Below are positions 54,651 to 62,661 of a DNA stretch of 64,000 nt, one piece after another. This DNA comes from a virus. Within the stretch, counting starts at the first letter, position 1, and the number at the start of each line of letters is the position of its first letter. The DNA lies in the IMG/VR virus record IMGVR_UViG_3300036826_000588, positions 25,828-89,827 of that record. One strand, given 5' to 3'. The notes below the pieces were generated by a model, which saw only the letters and a program-made list of their open reading frames with translations, searched no databases and was not told the origin of the DNA. A program made the translations under genes and the position numbers.

Positions 54651-55597
54651 GATGTGGCCGCCCGCCGTCGCGGCGCCTCCTCGCGGAACACCTCCCAGAA
54701 GGTTCTCCGTGCGACCGGCTTCAGCTCGGGCCGTTCCCACAGGTGGTTCCCGATGCGTCGATCCGTGAACTGCAAGAGCTTTCCGTCCAGCTCGGTGGGC
54801 ACCTGCCAACCGGTGTTCTGGAGCACCCGATCGATATCCGGGGGCGTGGCGTCCTCCAGCAACTCCCGAGCGAAAGCGGCGCCTGCCTCCTTGGCCTGAA
54901 CCATGAAGGAGTCCACCTCCGTCTCGACGGTTTGCAAAAGCGCAGCCGCTTCAGGGTGACGGGCGGCGGCTGCCGCGAACGCTGCGACCATGCCAGGGTT
55001 CGGAGGCGCCTGGTGTCGGACTCGTGGCCGCTCCGCCGCACCAGCCTGCGCGAACACAACCGCTGCGGCGCGCGCAGTCGGTCGGAAATGCGCCTTCCAG
55101 AACGCCTCGGACAGCTCGCAGCGGCTGTCCGCCTGCTGGCGCAGCAGAAGGCTCTGGTTGATCCCCGGCACGCCGATCAGCGAAACACGTACGCCGTGGT
55201 CCTGCGCTTCCGCGACCCCTTCAACGAGGTCTTCGTCGCCCGCCACGAGGTGAATCTCCACGACCGCGTCGTCGCGGGCCAGAACGATCAGGTCGCGCAC
55301 GATCTGGCTGTCCACGCCCTTCTGTGCACCGCGGACCAGGCGGCCCAGGCGCAGGCGCACGCCGGGCTCGTCGGCCAGCACCTGCTGGTCATGCTCAGGC
55401 TGGCCGCTCAGGCTGGCGTCGTACCAGTACGTGCGCAACAACGGCAATGAAGTGAAGTCGGAAACCTTGGCTGTCAGCGCCTTGACGAGGCCGCTCAGGT
55501 CGGCCGAAATCAGGTGGCGGTCGGGGGCACCGGCCACGAGCTCGCCCACCGAGGCGAACACGTAGCCGGCGTCGACCAGGATGGCGCACCTATCCAT
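54647..55597 (-). CDS. NYN-domain (LabA-like) putative RNase
   Basis: 316 residues. Acidic residues in VDAGYVFAS (about 8-10), GVDSQIVRDLIVLA (about 92) and LVAGDEDLVEGV (about 118-123) are the conserved metal-binding set of NYN/PIN-like nucleases. The C-terminal half is an unrecognised helical region. A free-standing RNase in a tRNA- and Ro60-bearing element may act in RNA turnover or host RNA cleavage. Confidence 0.75.
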   Translation of the reverse strand: MDRCAILVDAGYVFASVGELVAGAPDRHLISADLSGLVKALTAKVSDFTSLPLLRTYWYDASLSGQPEHDQQVLADEPGVRLRLGRLVRGAQKGVDSQIVRDLIVLARDDAVVEIHLVAGDEDLVEGVAEAQDHGVRVSLIGVPGINQSLLLRQQADSRCELSEAFWKAHFRPTARAAAVVFAQAGAAERPRVRHQAPPNPGMVAAFAAAAARHPEAAALLQTVETEVDSFMVQAKEAGAAFARELLEDATPPDIDRVLQNTGWQVPTELDGKLLQFTDRRIGNHLWERPELKPVARRTFWEVFREEAPRRRAATS

Positions 55598-56030
55598 CGG
55601 TGCCCGTCAGCTCCCTCTGCCGGCGCTTCAGGTCTTCCTCATCGCGCCACAGGCCCATGATCGAGCCCCAACGCCTCTCGGCCTTGGCCAGATCGGCCAG
55701 CGTGAGTGCACCGCCCCAGTCGCCGTTCTGGACGGCAGCCAGCAGCTCATCCAGCCCCAGCGCGATCAGCCGGGATTCCTCCTCCTCGACAGCGATCGGA
55801 CGTGGTTGCGACCTCGTCGCCCGGTGCCGCACCGGGTCGGCCTGGTACTCGCCTTCCGCCAGCTCGTGCAGCTCTCGAAGCTCGGCTCCTGTGACAGGCT
55901 CGCCATCGATCGAGATCGGGTTGCCGTCGATTGACAGCCGGTCGGGGAGTCGCTCGACACTGCCGGCCAGGCCGCGAATCAGCACCTGGATGATGGCGCG
56001 CTGGCGTGCGTTGAGGCGCCTACTCGACAT
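55590..56030 (-). CDS. Hypothetical protein
   Basis: 146 residues. A beta segment with repeated SIDGNPISIDGEP, helical C-terminal half with an acidic EEEES stretch. Unknown function. Confidence 0.65.
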   Translation of the reverse strand: MSSRRLNARQRAIIQVLIRGLAGSVERLPDRLSIDGNPISIDGEPVTGAELRELHELAEGEYQADPVRHRATRSQPRPIAVEEEESRLIALGLDELLAAVQNGDWGGALTLADLAKAERRWGSIMGLWRDEEDLKRRQRELTGTDG

Positions 56031-56766
56031 CTTCGCGCTCCACCAGCTCGCGCAGCCGCGCCAGCACCATGTAGGGCACCGAGATGGCCGGCCGTTCCGG
56101 CTCCATCATCGACTCGGGGTACTGGATGCCGGCGCCGTACGACACCACCTCGCGCGCGGCTCCCTCGACGAGGACCAGCCGCACCTTCGCATCCGCCTTG
56201 TCGTTCGCGTGTGGAGCGCGGTCCACCTCTTCCAACTCGTCCATCAGGTGCTGTGTGACCGTCAGCGCCTCCGCGGAGTTGACGCGGTTCCCGTCGAACT
56301 CCGCTCGACGGTCGGTCTCGTACGCCAGGCTGGCGACTTCGTGCGCCCCCCTCACGATCCGCTCCAGGTCGGCTGCCCGCCGGCCGCTACGCCGGGCGAG
56401 ATCCTCCATGCGGTCGATGACCTCTCCGTCCCGCATCTTCGATGCGAGTAGCAGATCGGCCAGTGCCTGGCAGCTCTCCTCCAGCTCCGTGAAGCGGGCG
56501 CGGATCTCGGTCGCTGCGACGTTCGCGCTGACCGGATCCTCGCGTCCTTCGAACACGAGCTCCAGGCGGCGATCCAGGTCGAAGTGCTCGCCATACCGTA
56601 GCCGGCCCTCCACACCGTTCGGGCCGTGGAAGCCGGCTGTCGCGAACGGACCGCAGCCCGGCTTGGGATGGAAGCCCGCGACACGCTCGGCCTGGATGTA
56701 CTCGTCCTGCGTGACCTCGCGCCATTTGTCGCTGGGCCCGTTGCGGAGGAAGAAGCGGTTAGCCAC
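56020..56766 (-). CDS. Hypothetical protein
   Basis: 248 residues. N-terminal 60 residues resemble no known domain; residues 60-190 are helical and charged, possibly coiled coil; C-terminal beta/alpha part. Unknown function. Adjacent to dnaN. Confidence 0.65.
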   Translation of the reverse strand: MANRFFLRNGPSDKWREVTQDEYIQAERVAGFHPKPGCGPFATAGFHGPNGVEGRLRYGEHFDLDRRLELVFEGREDPVSANVAATEIRARFTELEESCQALADLLLASKMRDGEVIDRMEDLARRSGRRAADLERIVRGAHEVASLAYETDRRAEFDGNRVNSAEALTVTQHLMDELEEVDRAPHANDKADAKVRLVLVEGAAREVVSYGAGIQYPESMMEPERPAISVPYMVLARLRELVEREDVE

Positions 56767-56773
56767 GAACCAC

Positions 56774-56815
56774 CTCCAGAACGGAAGGACCGGCGGAGGC
56801 CGGTGACCTTGCGAT
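56774..56815 (-). terminator. Hairpin between dnaN and the next gene
   Basis: GCCGGTGA and TCACCGGC form an 8-bp stem around an 8-base loop in the short gap. Confidence 0.4.
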
Positions 56816-58011
56816 CACCGGCTACCGCCTGCGCCCGGGGCCGTCATCGGCATGATGGTGTGCCGATACACGATCGGCTGGGACTCCGGCACCAGCATTC
56901 CCGGGGCGGTCGGGCTCAGCAAGTGCAGCTCGACGTTGGCCGTGTCCATCGAGCCCAGCGCGTCCAGCAGGTAGAGCGCATTGAAGCTGATCTGCATCGG
57001 AAAGGCGGCGCCGTCGGTCTTGATGGCTACCTTGGCCTTGCTCTCGCCCAGTCCCTGGCGCTGACACGTCAGCCGCATGGAGTCCTGTTCGATCGCCACC
57101 CTCACCACGTGGGCGTCCTCACTGGTCGGCAGCACTACCTTCAGCGCCTGCTTCAGCTCGTCGGCGCTGACGGTGACCTTGAGCCACGGGTCCGTGGGAT
57201 GGGGCACCTGGGGGAAAGCCTTCGCGTAGTTCGGGAACGTGCCGTCGAGCAGCCGCGAGTTCATCTCGGTCGTAGGCGTGCGGAACGCCACGAGATTGCC
57301 CGCGCCCGCCACCAGGATCTCGACGTCGCCGCTCTCGCCCTTGAACGTGCGAGGCAGCTCGCGGATCGCCCGGAGGGGCACGATGATGCGGCAGTCGACA
57401 CCGTCGGCGTTGACGTGGAACTGGCGCTCGGCCAGTCGGTGGTTGTCCACCGCCGCCAGCGTCAGCGTGCCGCCCTGGAGGACGAACAGCGCGCCGGCTC
57501 GCGAGGGGGTGTTCTCCTTCTCGGGGATCGCCTCGTCGATCTGGCTGATGCCGTACAGGAGGTCCACCAGCGGCACCGTGACCTGATCGCGGGGCACGAT
57601 CTCCTGGCCAGGCGGGAACTCGGAGGCGATCGTGCCGATCATGCGGGTCTCGTAGTCGCCGCACGACAGCACGAGGGTCAGCATCTTGTCGTTGTCGGGG
57701 TCCTGCTCCAGAGTCAGCTCCAGCAGCTCGCTGTTCGGCAGGTTGCTGACGAAGTCCGCCAGCGGCTTCGCGAGGACGCAGACGCTGCCCTCGGTGCTGA
57801 CCACGGCCTCCACCAGCTTGCGAAGGCCGGTCTCCAGGTTGGTCGCGCGCACGTACAGCCCGTCCTCCGTGGCCTCCAGGAGGACGTTGTTCAGGGCGGC
57901 TGAGACCGCGCGCGGCGGGATGATGCGCAGAGCGGCTCCCAGCGCCGTGGAGAGCGCTCCCGGCTGCGTGGTGAGCTGCATGGTGACGATGGGGGTGTAC
58001 GTGGTCGGCAT
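56815..58011 (-). CDS. dnaN: DNA polymerase III beta clamp
   Basis: 398 residues, slightly longer than bacterial clamps. Three tandem clamp domains; markers include RIIPPRAVSAALNNVLLEA near 30-48, AAVDNHRLAERQF near 190, and a C-terminal VYRHTIMPM where host clamps have the PMR-like end. The sliding clamp tethers polymerase to DNA. The ATG 57978 (QLTTQPG) start is possible. With SSB and the initiator-like gene it forms a replication module. Confidence 0.9.
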   Translation of the reverse strand: MPTTYTPIVTMQLTTQPGALSTALGAALRIIPPRAVSAALNNVLLEATEDGLYVRATNLETGLRKLVEAVVSTEGSVCVLAKPLADFVSNLPNSELLELTLEQDPDNDKMLTLVLSCGDYETRMIGTIASEFPPGQEIVPRDQVTVPLVDLLYGISQIDEAIPEKENTPSRAGALFVLQGGTLTLAAVDNHRLAERQFHVNADGVDCRIIVPLRAIRELPRTFKGESGDVEILVAGAGNLVAFRTPTTEMNSRLLDGTFPNYAKAFPQVPHPTDPWLKVTVSADELKQALKVVLPTSEDAHVVRVAIEQDSMRLTCQRQGLGESKAKVAIKTDGAAFPMQISFNALYLLDALGSMDTANVELHLLSPTAPGMLVPESQPIVYRHTIMPMTAPGAGGSR

Positions 58012-58014
58012 CGC

Positions 58015-58485
58015 CTAGAAGGGGATGTCGTCCGGGTCGACGTCGCGGACGCCACCGGCGAACTGCGACTCGTCGTCCGAGGCGAACCCAGCGCCAACGC
58101 CGGCCGGCTGCGGCTCGCGCTGGCCGCTCTCGCCGCCGCCGCGGCCGTCCAGGAACTGCACGTCGTTGGCGATCACCTCTGTGGTGCGCCGCTTCTGGCC
58201 GTCCTGACCCTCCCACGAGCGGGTTTGGAGTCGGCCCTCGATGTAGACGAGGGAGCCCTTCTTCAGGTACTGCGCGACGATCTCGGCCAGGTTTCGCCGG
58301 CCGATGTTCCAGGCCACGATGTTGTGGAAGTCGGTGAACTCGCGCCTCTCCCCGCCGTTCGGATCGGCCTGGTAGCGGTTGGTCGCGAGGCCGAAGCTGG
58401 TCATGGGCTGCCCGCTCGGCAAGTAGCGCATCTCCGGATCGCGCGTCAGCCTGCCGATGAGCATGACCTTGTTCAGGTTGCTCAA
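58015..58485 (-). CDS. ssb: Single-stranded DNA-binding protein
   Basis: 156 residues. OB fold (NKVMLIGRLTRDPEMRYLPSG ... SWEGQDGQKRRTTEVIANDVQFLD, about 5-108), Gly/acidic linker and the conserved acidic tip DDIPF that binds partner proteins. TTG start with an exceptionally strong Shine-Dalgarno AAAGGAGG. Directly upstream of dnaN. Confidence 0.92.
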   Translation of the reverse strand: MSNLNKVMLIGRLTRDPEMRYLPSGQPMTSFGLATNRYQADPNGGERREFTDFHNIVAWNIGRRNLAEIVAQYLKKGSLVYIEGRLQTRSWEGQDGQKRRTTEVIANDVQFLDGRGGGESGQREPQPAGVGAGFASDDESQFAGGVRDVDPDDIPF

Positions 58486-58552
58486 GTGTGATCCTCCTTT
58501 GTCGCAACTACGGCTCTGGTCAAGCCTCTCAAGTGTACTACGAAAACGCCTG

Positions 58553-58615
58553 TTACGTACCGTTCAGGAGTGCGCCCAACAGCATCGATTCCGACGGCAA
58601 GATGGTAGCGCTCAT
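58553..58615 (-). CDS. Possible 20-residue leaderless peptide
   Basis: ATG 58615 lies six bases after TACGAT, with the same 17 bases as the start of the gene at 10793. The peptide SATILPSESMLLGALLNG is short; it lies about 70 bases upstream of ssb and may be a leader ORF. Confidence 0.4.
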   Translation of the reverse strand: MSATILPSESMLLGALLNGT

Positions 58616-58661
58616 ACGAGAATCGTAGCCGCGCGTCCCGCGTCCAGCAAGCCCGCGCACA

Positions 58662-59024
58662 TCAGCCCTGGTGAAACACGTTGCACTTGCCGCAGAAGCG
58701 GTGCCGGACGTCGTTCGCGTTCCAGCTCGCGAGACCGCATCGCGCACAGGTGATCGCAGGCAGCTCGGGAAAGATGAGGCACCCGGGCTGCCCGAGCCGC
58801 GGGAACCCGATGTCAGTGTTGGAGCCGCTGAGGCCGTGCAGCGCCAGGTAGTACCGGGCGACCACGAAGCTCTCTTCTCCTACAGTCCATGTGAGGGTCG
58901 GTCCGTGCCGGTGGACCATCTCCTCGGTGAACCGTTGCGCGTCCGGATCCCTGAAGTGCGCCCACGCTTCACCACAGGGGCAGTGCTCCAGGATGATGCC
59001 CCTCGGTCGCCCCCCGCCCGTCAT
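58662..59024 (-). CDS. Zinc-ribbon protein
   Basis: 120 residues. HCPCGEAW near 15 and TCARCGLAS...RFCGKCNVF in the last 30 residues; the latter is a full zinc ribbon. Unknown function. Confidence 0.65.
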   Translation of the reverse strand: MTGGGRPRGIILEHCPCGEAWAHFRDPDAQRFTEEMVHRHGPTLTWTVGEESFVVARYYLALHGLSGSNTDIGFPRLGQPGCLIFPELPAITCARCGLASWNANDVRHRFCGKCNVFHQG

Positions 59025-59437
59025 CCGGCATCCTCCAGTCGCTGCGGACCCGGCCGCCGGTAGCCGTACATGTCCGGCTCGACGTCGGGCAGCGTCACGA
59101 GGGTGGACAGTTCGCCCAGCGTCTCCAGCGGCTGTCGGTAGAGCCAGGTCAGGAACGCCTCGAACAGCACGCAGACGTGGATCTGGTGTCGGTCCAGGTC
59201 CGCCTTGGCGAGGCCGCCGTGTCGGAAGCAGGCACCCTCGCCGGTCGCGAGATCCAGCACCCAAACGTGCTGCCGGCTCCAGCCACATCGGGCGACGAGC
59301 GAGCGGTCCAGGCCCTGGTCGCCGTCGAGGATGCAGCGCTGCGCCCACTCGTGCTCCTCAAAGACCCCCGCCAGGAACTTGCCGTGATTGAACCCTCCGC
59401 GGCGCTTCTGCGTAGCTTCGAATATGAACGTCTTCAC
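59021..59437 (-). CDS. Hypothetical protein
   Basis: 138 residues, GTG in a GTGA overlap. Mixed sequence with GFNHGKFLAGVFEEHEW and LDLATGEGACFRHGG. Unknown function. Confidence 0.6.
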   Translation of the reverse strand: MKTFIFEATQKRRGGFNHGKFLAGVFEEHEWAQRCILDGDQGLDRSLVARCGWSRQHVWVLDLATGEGACFRHGGLAKADLDRHQIHVCVLFEAFLTWLYRQPLETLGELSTLVTLPDVEPDMYGYRRPGPQRLEDAG

Positions 59438-59868
59438 GACTGTCGCGCCGCCATCTGAGCGAACTCCAGCGCGGCCGCCGGCTCCAGCGGGCCGCAAGCG
59501 AAGGCGCCGCTCCGCGCCAGCAGGACCAACGCCTCCACCTCGGTCAGGTAGCGTTCGGGCCGGCAGCCCCACGGGCACATCATCGTCTCGGTCACGCCCC
59601 ACAGCCGGCAGATGAGCGGCCGGAGGTCCCGGACGCTGCACAGCCCGGCGTCCGTGAGCATCGGACACCGGTCTGGGCACGTCGGGTCGCTTCGCGGCGT
59701 GTAGCCCAGTTCGGCGATGATCCGGTCGAACTCCGGGCCAGCCATCCAGATGTTCTCGCAGTAGCGCTGGCATCGCTGCTGGCACTCGATCTCGGGGACG
59801 GCGGCGTAGAGCTCCGCGAGCACCTCCGGGGTTGCGAGCTTCGGGTGGCGGCCGACGCGAATCGTCAC
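59434..59868 (-). CDS. YkgJ-type cysteine-cluster protein
   Basis: 144 residues from GTG 59868. ECQQRCQRYCEN, CPDRCPMLTDAGLCSVRDLRPLICRLWG and CPWGCRPERYL match the 162-residue paralogue at 33744 almost motif for motif. Likely metal or Fe-S binding; function unknown. Confidence 0.75.
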   Translation of the reverse strand: MTIRVGRHPKLATPEVLAELYAAVPEIECQQRCQRYCENIWMAGPEFDRIIAELGYTPRSDPTCPDRCPMLTDAGLCSVRDLRPLICRLWGVTETMMCPWGCRPERYLTEVEALVLLARSGAFACGPLEPAAALEFAQMAARQS

Positions 59869-60347
59869 TGCGGAACGTCCTCCTCCATGCACCGCGTAGG
59901 ATGCCATGTCGATTCGGTCGCGTGGTATGCCTGCCGGTACGCCTGGTCCCCGGCCACCTGGACTTGCTCCTGGCCGGCTCCACGGCCTACCGCTTCCTGG
60001 CGAGCGTTCCTGGAAGCGACCGCGGCGCTCTGTCGACGGGCCCTCTCTTCGCGCCGGGCAGAAACCACCATGGCGGCCTCTGCCGGCGTCATGAACTCCG
60101 CAAGGGGGCGTGCCAGAACAGCTCGGTTTGCCGTATCGGCAGCACTACTCGCCTGGCGTCGATCTCCTCCGATGGCCCTCGCCGCAGTCTTGGCTTCTCG
60201 TGCAGCTTGGCTGGCTGCTCGGGAACGTGCCTTGATAGCACCTCGGACAGCGGCCCCCGCCGCTGTCCGGCGCGGAGGGGGCGGCAGGCGCTCCTCCGCG
60301 CCGGACACGTCCAAGCACAGGCTGAGCTGGCGTTCGTTCTCGTCCAT
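59865..60347 (-). CDS. Helical basic protein
   Basis: 160 residues, rich in Ala and Arg with long helices (RSRAASQAAREAKTAARAI, ASRNARQEAV). Overlaps the initiator-like gene stop by one base. Unknown function; may bind DNA. Confidence 0.55.
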   Translation of the reverse strand: MDENERQLSLCLDVSGAEERLPPPPRRTAAGAAVRGAIKARSRAASQAAREAKTAARAIGGDRRQASSAADTANRAVLARPLAEFMTPAEAAMVVSARREERARRQSAAVASRNARQEAVGRGAGQEQVQVAGDQAYRQAYHATESTWHPTRCMEEDVPQ

Positions 60348-61168
60348 CAGCTCGAACTCCGGGTTGTGGATTCCTTGCTGGCCTCGTACTCAGCCCGGAC
60401 ACGCTCCTGAATCGCCTGGAGTTCCTCGGGCTTCCAGCATCGGCGGACTTCAGGAGGGGGGCTCGGTACCGGACGGACGGACGGACGGGGAGGAGACGCT
60501 TCTAGCGCTGCGGGGATGATCGCTACGGCGCGGTGAAGGTTCGGGTCGGCCGGCGGGCCCTCCCGCTCGGCGCCTGCGGCAGCCTGCTGTGCGCGCAGGG
60601 CGGCCGCCCGAGCGCGCAACTCGGCGGCACGCTCGGCAGCTTGGTCAGCGCGGCTGAGCCGGCGACGTGGCCGACCGTTCCTCGCTCCGCCGCCGTCAGA
60701 GGCCCAACGCAGTGGGGTCACCCCCCTCAAGGGGGGTAGGGGGGGTCTCTCTGTTCCCTGACTGTTCTCTTCCTGATTGTTTGGGTCCGGCTGCTGGATA
60801 GGAGGGGTATCCGGGATCTGGATAGGGGGGTCCGGCTGCTGTATAGGTCGTGAACCGACATATCCGGCTCCCGGATAGGTCGTGGCGGCGTCTTCGGCGG
60901 GCCCCTGGGGCATCACGAGCCGGTAGGAGACGATGCCCCGGCTCCCCTCCCCCTCCGGCGCGATGAGGCCCAGATCCTTCAGTCGGCTGAGAGCGGTGAA
61001 GACGGTGCTGCGGGCGAGCCGGGTCTCCTTGGCCAGGGTCGCGGTGCTCGGGAAGGCGTGGGTGCCGTCGTCGTGGGAGTGGTGCGCCAGAGCCACGAGC
61101 ACGAAGGCGTCAGCGGTGTTCGTCACGGGGGCTTCGGTGAGTGCCCAGCGCACGGCCTGGAAGCTCAT
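60347..61168 (-). CDS. Replication-initiator-like HTH protein
   Basis: 273 residues. N-terminal winged helix (about 15-75; AFPSTATLAKETRLARSTVFTALSRLKDLGLI) as in phage replisome organizers, a Pro/Gln-rich middle (about 97-130) encoded by repeated DNA, and an Ala/Arg-rich helical C-terminus. Position upstream of ssb/dnaN genes supports a replication role. Confidence 0.7.
   Translation of the reverse strand: MSFQAVRWALTEAPVTNTADAFVLVALAHHSHDDGTHAFPSTATLAKETRLARSTVFTALSRLKDLGLIAPEGEGSRGIVSYRLVMPQGPAEDAATTYPGAGYVGSRPIQQPDPPIQIPDTPPIQQPDPNNQEENSQGTERPPLPPLRGVTPLRWASDGGGARNGRPRRRLSRADQAAERAAELRARAAALRAQQAAAGAEREGPPADPNLHRAVAIIPAALEASPPRPSVRPVPSPPPEVRRCWKPEELQAIQERVRAEYEASKESTTRSSS
60784..60879. 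repeat. Four iteron-like repeats inside the initiator-like gene
   Basis: Imperfect copies of GGTCCGGCTGCTGGATAGG at 60784-60802, 60806-60826, 60829-60847 and 60859-60879, spaced 22, 23 and 30 bases. They lie in the low-complexity middle of the gene, as the origin lies inside gene O of phage lambda. Confidence 0.55.
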
Positions 61169-61260
61169 CGGGTTGGCACCGTTGCCAGTGTCCCGAAGCT
61201 GATCTGTGGCGCTTCCGAACTCGAAAGGGGCTTGATTGGAGCAGGGACGTAGAGGTACAC
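61169..61260. promoter_or_regulatory. Divergent promoter region
   Basis: On the + strand TTGATT, 18 bases, TACACT (about 61231-61260) points to the small RNA candidate downstream. The initiator-like gene starts on the other strand at 61168. Confidence 0.45.
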
Positions 61261-61264
61261 TGTG

Positions 61265-61408
61265 CTTGGTCGCACCGGTATTCGACTCCTTACACGACGG
61301 TTGCGACGGGGACTCGGTGCCCCGATCGGAGGGTGGTGGTACACCCTCTGGTCACTCCCGAGGCTGCCGGCCTCGCTGATTGGATCCAGCGAGGCCGGTT
61401 CCTTTGAA
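61265..61408 (+). ncRNA. Small RNA candidate
   Basis: Begins just after TACACT and ends in a perfect 12-bp stem CCGGCCTCGCTG/CAGCGAGGCCGG followed by TTCCTTTG. An inner hairpin GAGGGTGGTGGTACACCCTC is present. No gene fits; about 140 nt. Confidence 0.5.
61371..61408 (+). terminator. Terminator of the small RNA
   Basis: 12-bp stem with an 8-base loop and a T-rich tail (TTCCTTTG). Confidence 0.65.
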
Positions 61409-61472
61409 CCGGGTTACGGGGTAGCGTACCCCTTTGCCCCGACTACCGCAACAGTATCGCTACTGGTGGGGG

Positions 61473-61500
61473 TAGCCCTGGGGCCGAAGCCCCAGGGCTT
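61473..61500 (-). terminator. Hairpin after the coiled-coil gene
   Basis: GCCCTGGGG-CCGAA-GCCCCAGGGC just past the end of the - strand gene at 61508. Confidence 0.6.
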
Positions 61501-61507
61501 GCGGGGC

Positions 61508-61885
61508 TCAGGCCCCCTGCCCGCTCGCGCTGACGGGGCTCGCCGGCCTCCTGGCCCTCGGCGCACGGCCACGCCCGCGGCCGTTGCTCGACGGCTCGCC
61601 CTCGGCGCGCGGCTTCCGGGTGGCCCGCGGTCGGGCGGTGCGCCCCATGAGGGCGTCCTGGATGTCGTTCTGGGTCCGGAAGGCGGTGGTCACGGCGTCG
61701 GTCGCCTCCTGGAGCTTCGCCCGCGCCTCGGCGACGAGCCGTGCCGCGGCCTGCTCGGCCTCGGTGACGGCGAGGTCCGCGCTGCGCTTGCGGTGGATCG
61801 CCGCGTTGACCGCCTGCTGTGCCGCCTCCAGGTCGGTGAGCGACGGCCCGGCGTTCGGCGGGGTTGCCTCGATCTCTTCGGTCAT
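61508..61885 (-). CDS. Coiled-coil basic protein
   Basis: 125 residues from ATG 61885 (AGGAGGG upstream). Residues 15-80 are Ala-rich heptads (AEQAAARLVAEARAKLQEA); the C-terminus is Arg/Gly-rich. Resembles nucleoid- or scaffold-type proteins by composition only. Confidence 0.6.
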   Translation of the reverse strand: MTEEIEATPPNAGPSLTDLEAAQQAVNAAIHRKRSADLAVTEAEQAAARLVAEARAKLQEATDAVTTAFRTQNDIQDALMGRTARPRATRKPRAEGEPSSNGRGRGRAPRARRPASPVSASGQGA

Positions 61886-61956
61886 GCAGAACCCTCCTGG
61901 TCGTGAAGTTGGACGGGAGAACACCCCGGGCACCCCTTGTCCGGCGCCCGGGGGTA

Positions 61957-62661
61957 TCAGCGCGGCTCGGCCGTAGCCGAAAGCTCATCGGCCCGCTGGG
62001 GCCGGTAGCGCAGCAACGCGATGTCGCCGATGGAGCGAGCCTCGACCAGCTCCATCCGGTGCAGCGCATCCTGCGGGAATGCCGTGGCGTTCACGAACCG
62101 CGGCGCGTTGGCGTCACCCACGAAGAACGGAGCGACCGCCAGTTGAATCTCGTCCGCCAGGCCGAGCGCCAGGAACTGGGTGTGAATCTGGCCGCCACCC
62201 TCGACCATGAGCCGGCGCACGCCGCGGACGCCAAGGTTGTCGAGCATGGCGGGGAAGTTCACCCGCGCGCCCAGCCCGACCACCTCGGCGAGCTCCTTGA
62301 GCCGCTCTTGCAGCATCGGCACCGCCGAGGACGGGCAGTAGACCACCTTGTGGCCGCCGTGGTGCCAGAACTTCAGGTCTGGACTCATGGCCGCGGAGGC
62401 CGTCACGGTCACCTTCAGCGGGAAGGCCGGCAGTCCGCGGGCGATTCGCGCGGCGCGCCGGTCCTCGGAGTTGACCAGCAGCCGAGGGTTGTCGCGGCGG
62501 AGCGTCGTGGCGCCGATCAGGATGGCGTCGCTCCGCGCGCGCTCCGCGTCGACGCGGTCGAAGTCGGCCTTGTTCGAGAGCAGCAGGCGCTCCGGCGAGG
62601 TGTCGTCGATGTAGCCGTCCACCGACATCGCGCAGCTCAGCACGACGTACGGCCGGCTCAC
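61957..62661 (-). CDS. RibD C-terminal/DHFR-like reductase
   Basis: 234 residues. MSVDGYID near 12, DAILIGATTLRRDNPRL near 45 and VRRLMVEGGGQIHTQFLA near 145 are the NADPH-binding markers of the riboflavin-specific reductase domain (RibD-C). It could reduce a pyrimidine/pteridine substrate; the deaminase half of RibD is absent. GTG 62661 overlaps the upstream regulator stop. Confidence 0.8.
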   Translation of the reverse strand: MSRPYVVLSCAMSVDGYIDDTSPERLLLSNKADFDRVDAERARSDAILIGATTLRRDNPRLLVNSEDRRAARIARGLPAFPLKVTVTASAAMSPDLKFWHHGGHKVVYCPSSAVPMLQERLKELAEVVGLGARVNFPAMLDNLGVRGVRRLMVEGGGQIHTQFLALGLADEIQLAVAPFFVGDANAPRFVNATAFPQDALHRMELVEARSIGDIALLRYRPQRADELSATAEPR

